DNA from: Lolium rigidum
Lineage: Eukaryota; Streptophyta; Magnoliopsida; Poales; Poaceae
Assembly: GCF_022539505.1 (NCBI RefSeq)
Contig: NW_025899905.1
Span: 308,907-372,906 of the forward strand
Length of the DNA: 64,000 nt
Reading direction: 5' to 3'
In this document: one piece after another, positions 20,401 through 32,069 of the stretch
Layout: each line of letters starts with the position of its first letter
Position numbering within the stretch: the first letter of the stretch is position 1
Translations under genes and position numbers: made by a program
The notes under the pieces: generated by a model
The model's database searches: none
Seen by the model: the letters and a program-made list of their open reading frames with translations, nothing else
What the model was told of the DNA's origin: nothing

Positions 20401-22378
20401 GGAATTCTTATATTTGGGCCATGCCTGGCCGGGGGCAGCCCGGTCTGAGGCCCAACCCGATAAACTTGGGCCTAGAAAAGTTTGCCTGACAGCTGGGCTG
20501 GGCTGGGTATGGGTAGCCCGAAAACTGAATTCAGCACCACGGCTCGGCCCGCAGCCTGATGGCTCGATGGGCTTCATGGGTATTTGGTCGGGCCAGGCCG
20601 AGCTTGGGCCTGATTTTTACCGTCGGGCTTTGCTTGGCCCGGACCGAGGCCTGGCCCGGCCCGACACATGGCCAGGTATAATTTGGGCGGATACCTTTTT
20701 TGGTTGTCACGCATTCGTCGCGTTTTAGGAGGGTTCTAGAATATTTTGATAGGTTTTCCTCTAGTCTTTTCGGTTTTGGTTTCTAATCCTCTAGTTTTTA
20801 TAGTTTTCCTTTATAGTTTTTCTATTTCTATTTCCGTCTCTTTTTATTTTTTTCTGTTTTTTCCTTTGTTTTCATAATTTTTTAACACTTTCAAGTTTTA
20901 AATTTTTTAAAATCATAACATTTTCTGAATATTTTCCATTCTAAAATTTTGGTTAAAATCTAATTATTTCTCAATCCTCAACGGTTTTTCAAACCTATTA
21001 TTTTTAAATCTGAACATTTTAAAAAGTTGATTTTTTCAAAGGAAAAAAAAGAAAAAAAGATACTGCAAGAAGAAATCGCTTACCTCTGGGTGGCCCAACA
21101 GTAGCGTACACGCGGACGTCGGCGCCGTAGACGCCACGGGCGTCGTATAGGGGAGCCCTTATGATGTGAATGTGACTCTTCAATGGGGAAGAATCCGCAA
21201 AAGAGAATAATATGCACAAACAGTCAGTGGCTGGACTAGGGGTGGACAAATGGGCCACGGCCTGAGATTTTCTAACAAGCAAAGCAAATAAAAAACATAT
21301 ATGTACAAGTCCATACATCGAACCAAAGTTCGTACGAAAATTATGTATTGCCCTTCTATAGTCCGAAAGCTTTGTGCATTTTTTCTCTCGTATGACTTCT
21401 TCATAGGAGGCTACGAAGATGGGAATGATGAAAATAGAGATGACAAGTTAACTTGACTTTAATGTACATATTTATAACTCCCAACATTTTAAATAGCCTT
21501 TCTGCTTGTTCGTTATCATTCTAATTCATATGGTGTATATCTCTGTGCTGATCAGTAAAGTCAAATTATTGGTCAAAACAAAAAAGAGAGATAAGTTCAG
21601 CGACTACGCTCCGCACTTCTACGTACTCCAGTAATAAAAGAACAAACTAGCCGAACAAACTACAGCACTAGTCCGTTAACTTCATAACTTCTTTTCTAGA
21701 ATCCTGTTACTAAGTTCATGTCTTCATATGTGTAATGAACTAATGATATGGCAGGACATGTTCGCCGCTGCGACCAACACGACCTACACGACTCTGGTCT
21801 GGGCCATGGCGGAGCTCATCAACCAGCCAGTCGAAATGCGCAAGCTCCAGGACGAGATCCGAGCGGCCGTCGTCAACAATGGTGGCAGCCATGTGAACGA
21901 GGACCACCTCGCCAAGCTGCAATACCTCAGGCCGGTTATCAAGGAGACACTTCGGCTGCACTCGCCTCTCCCGCTGCTCTTGCCCAGGGAGACGCTCGAG
22001 GATACCGAGCTGCTAGGCTACCGTGTGCCGGCGCGGACGCGCGTGGTGATCAACGCGTGGGCCATTGGCCGCGACACGGAGACGTGGGAGCGCGCTGAGG
22101 AGTTCGTGCCGGAGCGGTTCGTGGGTGGCCCGGTCGAGTACGGGGTGAGGCATGACGACTTCAGCTCGGTGCCGTTCGGCGGCGGGAGGAGAGGGTGTCC
22201 TGGGGTTGGGTTCGCCACGCCGACGATGGAGCTGGCCCTCGCGAGCCTGCTGTATCATTTTGACTGGGAGCAGCCGGGGGCGGCCGGGGCGTCGAAGCTG
22301 GACATGAGCGAGCTGTATGGGCTGTCCGTGCGTCTCAAGGCCAACCTGTGCCTGGTTGCTAAGCCGTGGTCTCCATGA
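17409..22378 (+). CDS. Cytochrome P450, CYP71 clan, two exons
   Basis: Exon 1 is 17409-18389 and exon 2 is 21755-22378, joined in phase 0 by a GT-AG intron (ATG|GTACGT and GGCAG|GACATG) at the position typical of CYP71-type genes. The 534-residue product is a normal length. It has an N-terminal membrane anchor (about residues 18-37) and a proline-rich hinge (LPPSPWGLPILGHL). Exon 2 has the K-helix KETLR, the PERF motif and the heme loop PFGGGRRGCPG with the ligand Cys. It would be an endoplasmic-reticulum mono-oxygenase of specialised metabolism; the substrate cannot be told. Phrases such as MAFAPYGEYWRQARR recall the CYP71C group, a tentative placement. The I-helix motif, normally A/G-G-x-D/E-T-T, reads AATNTT, so both the Gly and the acidic residue are changed. 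ATG at 17418 is an alternative start. No frameshift or stop is present in either exon. Confidence 0.85.
19249..20130 (-). mobile_element. Non-LTR retroposon in the P450 intron, antisense
   Basis: The insert has an exact 17-base target duplication, TGGTGGCATAAATGGTT, at 19232-19248 and 20131-20147. Read on the minus strand it ends in a poly(A) tract (T run at 19249-19256), preceded by GATTAATGAAATATATG-type sequence. A long duplication plus a poly(A) tail is the signature of LINE-driven target-primed insertion. At about 880 bases it is too long for a typical SINE and too short for a full LINE. A 249-codon minus-strand reading frame crosses it but resembles no enzyme I know. It is probably a non-autonomous or truncated LINE-type element, or a processed transcript. 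Confidence 0.85.
20411..20690. repeat. GGCCCG-rich repeat, possible hAT-type MITE
   Basis: The stretch is packed with GGGCC, GGCCCG and GGGCTGGGC words on both strands and is flanked by the weakly inverted words GCCATGCCTGGCC and ATGGCCAGGTATA. Such composition is common in small grass hAT elements. No clear eight-base target duplication was found, so the assignment is tentative. Confidence 0.35.
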
Positions 22379-22900
22379 TCGAGCCATCTGGGTGCCGAGT
22401 GCTCGTGCTCCTTGAAGACGAGTGCTACCTTCCATGGCTCTACCGTTGTGATCTATTACTTGAAACTTGAGAGCTATTGTACCTTGTACGCGCATGTATC
22501 TACAGTGCTGTTGATACGGTTTTGCGCATCTATTATGTTATTTTGGCAACAACAAAATATGATCCGAGCAGATCCCGCAGTTCGGGCAAAACCGCAAAAT
22601 GCTGCTCCTCTCAAATCTGTACCGGAGCCTAGAAAAATAGGAGGCTGGACTAACCGTAAGCTAAGAAAAAAGAGGCGAGAAATGCAATGAAATGCTTGGA
22701 TATATATAATCAAAATATAAGTACTAAATTAAGTACCCTACATTGGTCATAATTTGGAAGCAAAAAAAAACTGAAATTACATATGATAATTAGTTGTTCG
22801 CTAGACAATATGAGTCACACATAATATTCTAGATATCCAAATGCTCTATCAAACACCCAAAATGGAAGTATGAGATTAAAAAGGAGAGTAAAAGTACTAA
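22379..22900. other. Downstream flank of the P450 gene
   Basis: This holds the presumptive 3' untranslated region and AT-rich spacer. No canonical AATAAA was found close to the stop codon. No gene or clear repeat is seen before the hAT remnant. Confidence 0.5.
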
Positions 22901-25330
22901 TTTGTAGTGTTGTAAAGAGTTTCTCACATTCAAATGCATCTCACATACCCTTCAAATACTAATGACGCTTCGGCAGAATACCTTTACGGTTCTTGAAGGC
23001 TCAAGACCGTCGAATAATAGCTACATCATCAAGTGATCTAAATTTCTCCCGCTCAGTGTAGCATATCATCAAGTGATTAAGCCAACAATCATTTATCCTC
23101 TTGCGTAATGATTTTTATTGGCCAAAAGGCTCTCTCAACATATGCCATTGACACCAACAATAACAATGCCAACTCAATGTGCTTGTAAACTGATAGAAAT
23201 ACCAAGATTTTCTCCGTTCCAACCATTTTTGCAGCCAAAATTTCAATATCATTGCAAGTAGAAAATGCAACGTGATTTCAAACAACATGAGTTTCAAGTT
23301 GATCCCTTAATATTGTACGAGGAGGATTAGAGAAATCTACACTATAGATTTCAGTAAGACGGCAAAGCTTCTCTACGCTGAACTTGGAGAAACAATTCTT
23401 AAATTGGTAACCTCAACATTTCCGCCATTTGTGCTTCCAAGGGTATATCACGTGACACATCAATTAGCATGGAGAATTGTTTATCATTAAGCTCTCCAAT
23501 AATCACTTTGGTGACTCTTCTGGACAATACCTTGAAAGATCCTTTTGAATCTAATTGGACTGACAATTTCCTCCACCGCGATCAAAACCATCTCGTACTT
23601 GTCCATTGCCATCTTTCAACATGTCGATCATCTCTAAATTTGTCCTTTTTCATTCAAAGGAGTGGATGAATCATTGTGGCCACGAACAAACAAACCTTGT
23701 TCCATGAGAGATCTATGGCACTCTAAAGAAGTCAAACATATTTTATATAGTTCTTTTGAGTCATCCATCACTGTCGGGGGATGACCTCGGGTATGTCAAA
23801 TGACTGGAAACAGTTGGCTCAGGGACGGCTGGCCCGCGGCAAAGCCGGCTGAGGAGCAGCCGGCTATAGTCGTGGTTGGTCGCCTTGGGACTGGCTGGGA
23901 CCATGTCTTGGCCGACTTGGTCATGGCCGGCCGCGCCATGGTCTGGGCTGGCTTAGATATACTACCTCCGGCTTGAGATAGAGTCGGCCGGCTTCGGCAT
24001 CGCCAGGCCGGCTGGCTCACCTTCGACCGTGTTCGTCATTCCCCTGACCGACTCTAGAAGTTGGTGATCCTTGCAGTAGAAGGATCTTGGGCGCTCTCCA
24101 GGTGCAAAAGTCCATGAAGCTATCTTGTCCCGCTGATCCCGACCACTGCAGAGCTACGGCGCATGCTACGGGTGGCGCTACGTAGGAGCCACATGCTACG
24201 AGCAGGCCTAGATGCCGGCCTACGGCCCGTCCATAGCTCTATCTTGTCCCTGTCGGCAGCGATCGGAGGACGCGACAGGGGCGGCAGCCCGGGCCCCCAG
24301 TGCCTTGGGACCACACGGAGAAGCCGGAGCCGGCAGAGCCGGCGCCCTAGACTGTAGGGGTCTCCATGTAAATGTTCCGGGCATTATATAAGCCCCATTA
24401 GCACCCTCCTTTGGGGGATGGATCATTCTCTCATTTCACATCCGGTAGAACCGCTCGGGAGCTGAGGTCTTCTTCTTCCTCTCGCTCCCAAGCCGGCCAT
24501 AGCTCTAGGAGCACCACTGTCCTGTCCACACATCTTATACATCATCAGGCAGGAGTAGGGGTGTTACCTCCATACGAGGGCCCCGAATCTGGGTACATCG
24601 CTGTGTCGCTTGTGCTCATACCCGCCTCCGGAATCCGCCGTAGGCCACAAGGCCTCAACCACCTGATATAAGCCACCCCATGGCATATGCCGTGACGGAT
24701 CCACGACAATCACTCTAGCCAATTTAGTTTCCGCACTTTGGTTTTGATTTTTAAGAGCATCACAATGGGGAAAACAATTATTGTCATCACTACCCACACC
24801 AGTTTTAGTGAAGACTTCATAACCAAAGCGTTCACCTCTTCTAGGATTTCTAAAGAGGAAGCAACATAAACAAAAGGGTGCATCTTTGGACAAACCATAT
24901 TTAATCGAATTGTAGCTTTGGAACAAAGATTGAGAAAATTCCCTTTCATCACTATGATGAAATTTCACTATTTGTTGTGTAGGTCCCTTCAATATGTATG
25001 CCGTCCTCACATGATCTGAAACTTCCATAGCATATGAAAAAATTCTTCTAAGAGCTACATCACAAATGATTTCATCTGGATTAGACTCGTTTACTTTGAC
25101 AATCGTTAGCAAGTGCATCTTACTGTATGCGAATGTGCATCTTACTCTATGTGGAGTACACCTCTATGTGCATATCATTCCCGGTGTTGGGAATTTGCAC
25201 ATCACTCCCACATCCAGTGTTGGGGCTTGCATCCATACGGCTTGGCACATCATTCTTTGGCCCATTGTTGGAATCTATCGCACTCCCATGGCTTGGACGT
25301 TTAATCAAATACCTCTGCATTTTCTGAAAT
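22900..25330 (-). pseudogene. hAT-family transposase with TTF-type zinc finger, broken
   Basis: On the minus strand the order is: a start near 25318 (MQRYLIKR, a nuclear-signal-like opening), a TTF/zf-MYM-like section near 24800-25050 (FCLCCFLFRNP, YEVFTKTGVGSD), then after an inserted solo LTR a segment with CLTSLECHRSLMEQGLFVRGH (about 23700). The C-terminal dimerisation region follows near 23130 (ELALLLLLVSMAYVERAFW). This matches the plant hAT transposases annotated as TTF-type zinc finger or zf-MYM-like proteins. Several stops and frameshifts disrupt it, and the middle is shortened. Terminal inverted repeats and an eight-base target duplication were not identified. It is dead, and older than the LTR inside it. 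Confidence 0.8.
23772..24708 (+). mobile_element. Solo LTR, Gypsy type beginning TGTCGGGGGATGAC
   Basis: Bounded by TGTCG and CGACA and by a perfect five-base duplication ATCAC (23767-23771 and 24709-24713). A TATA box (TTATATAAG) lies near 24385. The opening resembles the LTR of element D (TGTTGGGGGGATGACCCCC), so it probably belongs to a related Tat-type family. There is no interior, so recombination between two LTRs has removed it. It splits the hAT transposase. Confidence 0.9.
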
Positions 25331-25532
25331 TAAAGATTTGATATGAATGATTCAACAACGTAAAATATTATAAGTAAATTTCCTTACTAAAATTTAAGGT
25401 GGGGAAGTGGCCAACTAGATGTAGATGAACAAACATTTTTCCCCATTCGTAGATTAAAATCAGCCCTAACGGATCACGACTACCACATTTGTCCGTTCTG
25501 AATGATGCGATGGTGAGAAAGCGATGCGGCGT
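25331..25532. other. Spacer upstream of the hAT start
   Basis: No gene is seen. This is presumably the 5' region of the hAT element (minus orientation), but no terminal inverted repeat could be fixed. Confidence 0.4.
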
Positions 25533-26465
25533 TGATAAGTTGCAAACGTATCTATAATTTTTGATGCTCCATGCTTGTTTTACACAAATCGTTATATGTT
25601 TTATTTACACTTCGTGGCACTTTTATGCATTTTCCGGCATTAACCTATTAACAAGATGCCATAGTGTCAGTCCCTGTTTTCTGTTGTTTTGTATTTCAGA
25701 AAAGTTGTACAGGAAATATTCTCAAAATTGGATGAAACAAAAGCCGAAGATCTTATTTTTCCGTAACGAAGACGAAGTCCAGAGGAGAGACGAGGAGGCG
25801 CCACAGAGTGGCCAGACCAGGCCTAGGCGCGGCCCAAGCCCTGGCCGCGCCTAGTGGTGGTCTGGGCCCCCTGGCCACCACCGACCTCGCCCTTCCGCCT
25901 ATAAGAAGCCTCCCGACGCGTGAACCCTAAATTAACCAGCCTCCGTTCATGAAAAGTTCTGTAGCTCCGCCGCCGCCGAAGAGAAGATCCGGGGGATAGA
26001 AGTCACTGTTCCGGCACCCTGCCGGGACGGGGAATTGCCCCCGGAGCCATCTCCATCGACTCCACCGCCATCTCCATCGACATTGCTGACTCCCATGATG
26101 AGGTGTCAGTAGTTCTCTCCCGAGGCTGAGGGCTTTACCGGTAGCTATGTGGTCTATCTATCTCTCCATGTATGATCTTTATGTGATCATGAGCTTTGTA
26201 ATCTAGTTGAATAAGTAGATGTTATTCTTCAACTATTGTGCTACTCAAGTGATTTTATTATGTGATCTCTGGGGACACCTTGTCCACGGTGTGAAGGTGA
26301 CAGTGTGCACATCGTGTTTGTTTCTTAAGCTTAATTTACAGAAATACTTATGAATTGTGGTGTCTAGTTAGTACCATCTTTGTATGCTCAAGGTGATTGT
26401 GTGGGGTGTCCATTGATTTGGGAATGCGAACTTTAAGGAGTGCTATTGCTTCCCTACGCAATGAA
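25533..26465 (+). mobile_element. Truncated Athila-type LTR
   Basis: It starts TGATAAGTTGCAAACGTATC and follows the same order of landmarks as the element A and B LTRs: GCATTTTCCGGCATTAACC, a GC-rich block, CCTATAAGAAG as a TATA-like site near 25900, a CCGGGACGGGG word, and the GATCATGAGCTT region. Homology stops near 26465 without the expected TCA end or a target duplication, so the right part is deleted. Confidence 0.7.
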
Positions 26466-27622
26466 TTTGTGTCTCGATTTTTAGCGATCTAGAAAGTCCC
26501 AAAATAAATAAAATACAAAAAAGAGGTTTTCTGCCTCCCATGAATTAAATACCAATGAAAGAGACTTTGTAGGAAAGTCCCGGAAATCGACTAAAAATGC
26601 ATAAATAATGATGTATGATGGAAAATAACAATGAAAACCAAACATATATGTAGGAATAATGATGATGCAAAATGCACATATCAGCATGGGGTACCCTATT
26701 GCGATACTTGGTTGAAACGATAAATGAAAGGTTGGTAACAATCGTAAAGTTGAGTAGCAAGAGGTGTAACCCTTAGCACCAAGAGGATGAAGCAATAACT
26801 ACTATACTATTTGGGAACAAACATCTTTTTTTTTTAGAATTTTGGGGAGACTAGATGATTAACATGGTGCTGACACGTAATCCTTTTGTGCTCTTTACTT
26901 TTGAGTGTGCACTGTTTTGGTGCTCCGTGAGAATTTCTTAGATGTCATTCGATGTTAGCACAAAGAAAAATGTGTTCGTTCTTGTTTGGGTTCTCCGTCT
27001 TGTGAGTGTAGCACGGTTGTATGCGAAGCAGTGCTGGTGATGTGGATCCTGGCTCGATTTGTTTCTGGGCGTGGCAGGGTAGAACGTGACACGTCTCAGC
27101 AGTTGACAACACTGCTCTGTCAACTCATCTTTGTCAAAGCGGTGCCTGCACCTTGCCCAATTCATCTTTGTGTTTCCTTTTCCTCTAATTGTTTCCTCCA
27201 CCTCCCAAATCCATCTTCTCCTCCTGGCGGCTCACCGACGAGGCCATTCATTGCAGCCAACTAGCCAGTGGCATTACTTCCCGTAAAAACAACACAGGGT
27301 GGCCGAGACCTAGCAGCCACCACCGCTACTCCCGCGACTTCACCGAGCGGCCGCCACAATCATATCACTAAGGGCTTGTTCGGCAGGGGAGTTTTGGTCG
27401 GGTTTGCTGAGTATAATCCTCGCCCCATCTGAAAACTCAACAAAACATGAATGGGCCGTTCGGTCGGCTGGTCTCGGTAGGGTCAGTCCGGCAATCCCTG
27501 CCGAAACACGTCAGTTTGGAGTGTAAACAAAACGCTCCACTCCCCTCGCGTTTTGGGATTGAAGAGAGATCTGAGGGGATTGGGTGACTGAGGTGTTTTC
27601 ACCCAAAACACGGTGGCTAATA
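26466..27622. other. Intergenic stretch without a recognisable gene
   Basis: A short piece near 26690-26710 (GGGGTACCCTATTGCGATACTTGG) resembles the interior of elements A and C, so 26466-26800 may be retroelement interior. From 26830 to 27370 nothing is recognised. At 27371 the words GGGCTTGTTCGG, which open several grass MITEs, appear without a matching inverted end. Confidence 0.4.
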
Positions 27623-27630
27623 CACTAAAA

Positions 27631-27866
27631 TACTAGTGGAAAATAGGGCTTTCGTGGGAGCCATTTGTCGTGGGCGCGCCTGCACCCGCGACAAATGGGG
27701 TGGCCACGTCGCTCCGAAGCGGGCAGGGCCTTTTGTCGCGCCCTTTTGTCGCGGGCCGTAATATGACCCGCGACAAAAGGGGTCCGAGGGCTGGCGCCTC
27801 CTGTCGGCACCCCTTTTGTCGCGAGCCGTATTACGACCCGCGACAAAAGGCCATGCCTATATATAG
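27631..27866 (+). repeat. CACTA element 5' end: terminus, subterminal repeats and TATA box
   Basis: The left end reads TACTAGTGGAAAATAGGGCTTTCGT, a one-base variant of CACTAGT-type CACTA termini; an intact CACTA also occurs eight bases earlier at 27623. It is followed by subterminal palindromic units built on TTTTGTCGCGGG and CCCGCGACAAAA (about 27670-27850). Such arrays bind the element's TNPA protein in this superfamily. A TATA box (TATATATA) at 27858-27865 would drive the transposase transcript. The exact first base is uncertain. Confidence 0.65.
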
Positions 27867-28142
27867 ACACGCAGCCAGACCCCCCCCCCCACCACCTCAT
27901 TTTTTCCTTGGTGGTGAAGGTGGAGGTGTATGCTAGCTCATTTTTTCTACATGTGCACAAGAGGTGTTTGATGGAATGCTTGTGAGAGGGATGCCACTTG
28001 ATTTTATTTGATAAGATTTCTCCTCCTTTTGATCCTAAAAGGTTAGCAACTATTTTCTCGTATATATATACATAGTCCGTACAATACTAATTTTAGCAAG
28101 GTGATTGCATCTGATACATATATAATTGTACTTATGATGCAG

Positions 28143-31100
28143 ATGAGTCATCCATGGATGTACGGCAACCGATGTGCTCCCGCTTTCAGAGAGGACGTGA
28201 ATTCTTTCCTGCTTGTGGCCGAGGCCAACAAGTCGAAGCAAGGTTTTATGTGCTGTCCATGTCTAAAATGTAAGAACGAGAAGGATTACTCTTGCTCAAG
28301 AGACATTAAGAGCCACCTGCTTCGGTTTGGATTCATGTCCAGCTATAATGTTTGGACCAAGCACGGAGAAGAAGGGGTTATGATGGAAGACGGTGATGAA
28401 GAAGAAGATAATGATGACCAGTACCGATCTATGTTCTCTGAATGCGATGATACCGCAATGGACGACAATGAAGAAGAAGGAGGTGAAGAACATGCATCGG
28501 ATGATCCCGTTGATGATGATCTTCGTCGGGCCATTTCCGATGCAAGAAGAGACCGTGGCACGGATAAGGAGAGGTTGCAGTTCGACAAGATGTTAGAGGA
28601 CCACCACAAATTGTTGTACCCAGGTTGTGAAGATGGGCAGAGAAAGCTGGGTAGCATATTGGAATTGCTGAAATGGAAGGCAGAGGTCGGTGTGACTGAC
28701 TCGGGATTTGAGAAATTGATGATAATATTAAAGAAGTTGTTTCCAAGAAATAATGAATTGCCCATCAGTACATATGAAGCAAAGAAGCTTGTCCGCCCTC
28801 TAGGATTAGATGTGCAGTAAGATACATGCATGCATTAATGACTGTATCCTCTACCGCGGTGAGAAGTACGAGAATTTGAATAAATGTCCGATATGTGGTG
28901 CATTGCGGTATAAGATCAGAAAAGATGACCCTGGTGATGTTGAGGGCGAGCCACCCAAGAAGAGGATTCCTGCGAAGGTGATGTGGTATGCTCCAATAAT
29001 ACCACGGTTGAAACGTTTGTTCAGAAACAAAGAGCATGCCAAGTTGTTGCGATGGCACATGGAAGAACGTAAGAAAGACGCGATGTTGAGGCACCCCGCT
29101 GATGGTCGGCAGTGGAGGAACATCGGGAGAGAGTTCCCGGATTTTGCGGGTGAGGCAAGGAACTTATACTTTGGTCTAAGTACGGATGGCATGAATCCTT
29201 TTGGGGAGCAGAGCTGCAGTCACAGCACCTGGCCCGTGACTTTATGTATCTACAACCTTCCTCCTTGGTTGTGCATGAAGCGGAAGTTCATTATGATGCC
29301 AGTGCTTATCCAAGGCCCAAAGCAACCCGACAACGACATTGATGTGTACCTAAGGCCATTAGTTGATGAACTTTTGGAGTTGTGGGCCAAACCAGGTGTA
29401 CGTGTGTGGGATGAGCACACCGAGCAAGAATTTGACCTACGAGCGTTGCTATTCGTAACCATCAATGATTGGCCTGCTCTTAGTAACATTTCAGGACAGA
29501 CGAACAAAGGATACAACGCATGCACACACTGTTTAGATGAGACTGAAGGTAAATATTTGGGAAAAAGCAAAAAAGTTGTGTGCCCGTACAATCGTCGTTT
29601 CCTTCCGCGCAAGCATCCCTTAAGGAAAAAAGGCAAGCATTTCGATGGCGAGGCAGACAACCGTCTGAAGCCTGTCCCCCGTAGTGGTGCTGATATATTT
29701 GACATGGTCAAGGATTTAAATGTTATCTTTGGAAAGGGTCCAGGTAGTCGACCTGTTCCGAAAGACGATGACGGACACGCGCCCATGTGGAAGAAGAAAT
29801 CTATTTTTTGGGAGCTAGAATATTGGAAAGACCTGGAAGTCCGCTCTGCAATCGACGTGATGCACCTGACCAAGAATCTTTGTGTGTATATTCTAGGTTT
29901 CCTGGGCGTGTATGGGAAGACAAAAGATAAACCAGAAGCACGGGAGGACCAGAAAGAACATAAAGGACGAAACGGCAATCATCCAGGGAAGTTTGAAGGG
30001 CCTGCCAGCTACGCTCTTACCAAACAAGAGAAGGAGAACTTTTTTGAAGCCCTATTCAGTATCAAGGTTCCGTCTGGTTTCTCGTCAAATATAAAGGGAA
30101 TAGTAAATATGAAGGAGAAAAAATTCCAGAACCTAAAGTCCCATGACTGCCACGTGCTTATGACACAATTGCTTCCGGTTGCATTGAGGGGACTTCTACC
30201 GAGAAAATGTTCGACTAGCCATTGTGAAGATATGTGCATTCCTCAACGCAATTTCTCGGAAGGTAATGGATCCGAAACTTTGTCGGGATTACAGGAAGAT
30301 GTGGTCGAATGTCTTGTCGGCTTCGAGTTGTTGTTCCCACCATCCTTCTTCAATATTATGACGCACCTCCTCGTTCACCTAGTTGAAGAGATTAGAATTC
30401 TCGGTCCTGTATTTCTACACAATATGTTCCCCTTCGAGAGGTTCATGTGAGCTTTAAAGAAATATGTTCATAACCGAGCTAGGCCTGAAGGAAGTATCTC
30501 AAAGGGCTACGGAACTGAGGAGGTCATTGAGTTTTGTGTTGACTTTATTCCTGACCTTAAGCCGATTGGTGTTCCTGAATCTCGGTATGAGGGGAGGCTG
30601 ATTGGACAAGGCACACTAGGAAGGAAAGCAACGGTGTGCGGGGACAAGATTTCTTTCAATCAAGCACACTACACGGTTCTATACAATTCCAGCTTGGTGG
30701 CTCCGTACATCGAGAAACATAAGAATGTTTTACGAGAAATAAACCCGGGCAAGCCCCATTCATGGATTACACGTGAACACATGAATACCTTCGGCAGTTG
30801 GTTGCAAAGACATCTCATCTTTTCCATCGAAGCGGACACCACTGTTGTAGAGCAGCTGTACTTGTTGGCCAGGTTACCATCTTCAAACATATGTACATTC
30901 CAAGGGTACGAGATAAATGGGAATACATTTTACACGATCGACCAAGATAAAAAGAGCACCAACCAAAACAGTGGTGTCCGCTTTGATGCAAAAGACGAGA
31001 ATGGGCAAACCACCACATATTATGGATACATAGAGGAGATATGGGAACTTGACTATGGACCCACTTTTAAGGTCCCTTTGTTTCGGTGCAAATGGGTGAA

Positions 31101-31461
31101 GCTCAGCGGTGTACATATAGACGATAAATACGGTATGACAACAGTGGATCCCAACAATCTTGCGTACCTGGACGAGCCATTTGTCCTAGCCAACGAGGTG
31201 GCTCAAGTTTTCTACGTGAAGGACATGTCTAGCAAATCGAGAAAAAGAAATCAACAAAAGAATACATCAACGGAGGAGCCAAAGCGCCACATAGTTCTTT
31301 CGGGGAAAAGAAACATAGTGGGAGTGGATGACAAGACAGACATGTCAGAAGATTATAATAAGTTTAAAGAAATTCCGCCCTTCACGGTGAAAATTGACCC
31401 AAGCATCTTGCTAAATGCTGAAGATTCTCCATGGCTACGGTGTAGAAGATCACAACAGTAG
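28143..31461 (+). pseudogene. CACTA TNP2-type transposase, two disabling changes
   Basis: This is the main transposase of an En/Spm (CACTA) element. A Transpos_assoc-like N-terminal domain (MSHPWMYGNRCAP, with a CCPCLKC zinc-binding cluster) is followed by an acidic linker. Next comes the Transposase_21 core (FGLSTDGMNPFG, HLTKNLC), then DUF4218- and DUF4216-like regions (LPVALRGLLP, GYIEEIWELDYG). The chosen ATG at 28143 follows a likely intron acceptor (ATGATGCAG). A one-base insertion at about 28817 shifts the frame between the first 225 codons and the rest. TGA at 30448-30450 replaces the Gly codon expected after RFM. Everything else reads through to the stop at 31459-31461, so the copy died recently. 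In an active element it would act in the nucleus on the subterminal repeats with TNPA. Confidence 0.92.
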
Positions 31462-31830
31462 ATGGCGATGTAAGAATGTATTCCCAAGACAATCTCTACA
31501 TTTATGTAATAATAAGAACCCTTTCCCAACATTGTTAGAGGAGACGGAGTCTTTCACGGGCTTGCAGGGAAATTTTTCCGAGGAGCAGCTTCCGAAGATG
31601 CCGTAGGGCGTGTGCACCAACGACATCTTCGAGAAGCTGCGCCACGGGAGATTTCCCAACCCTTTCCTTCATCCATGTGAATGAAACTGTGCATGGCTTG
31701 TTGATCTGCTTGGCAAGGCGTATCGATGCTCCTTTTATAGGCACGACACCGCTTCTACTTTTTCTTGTTCCTTCGACAGGGCGTCGTGCGCTACATGCTT
31801 TATCTCATCGAGCAGTGCGTCCACCCACGC
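31462..31830. other. 3' flank of the transposase gene, possible gene fragment
   Basis: A short minus-strand frame (about 31535-31680, with QLLEDVVGAHALRHLRKLLLG) reads like a protein fragment, but I cannot assign it. No other feature is seen. Confidence 0.3.
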
Positions 31831-32031
31831 ATCCTTATCCTACCGACAGCTTTAGTCCCGGTTGCAGCCACCAACCGTGACAAAAGATTACCGACACATC
31901 CTTATCCTGCCGACAGCTTTAGTCCCGGTTGCAGCCACCAACCGTGACAAAAGATTACCGACACATCCTTATCCTGCCGACAGCTTTAGTCCCGATTGCA
32001 CCCACCAGCCGTGACAAAAGGTTACCCGCAC
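31831..32031. repeat. Three 67-bp tandem subterminal repeats of a CACTA element
   Basis: Copies start at 31831, 31898 and 31965 and are almost identical. Each contains CTTTAGTCCCGGTTG and the near-complement CAACCGTGACAAAAG, a palindromic layout typical of CACTA ends. The motif differs from the GTCGCGGG motif at 27670 and 35480, so it probably belongs to a second CACTA family carrying the next two genes. A further unit (TTTTGTTCCGGTTGG) resumes at 33531 after the solo LTR. Confidence 0.75.
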
Positions 32032-32069
32032 ATCAGCTCCCCAGATAAGGCCCTTCTAGATAAGTCTCC

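Larger units (their letters stand above)
18390..21754 (+). other. 3.4-kb P450 intron loaded with transposon remains
   Basis: The intron is much longer than usual for this family. It contains a Stowaway-like remnant ending near 18850 (ACGGAGGAAGTA), an antisense non-LTR retroposon (19249-20130), a GGCCCG-rich repeat (about 20411-20690) and a T-rich tract (about 20750-21060). An antisense GC-rich patch (21080-21185) has a reading frame that ends in a splice-donor-like AGGTAAGC. The rest shows nothing recognisable. Confidence 0.75.

Noticed and set aside
27371..27620. MITE beginning GGGCTTGTTCGG
   Set aside because: No matching inverted end or target duplication could be found, so it is mentioned only in the spacer description.
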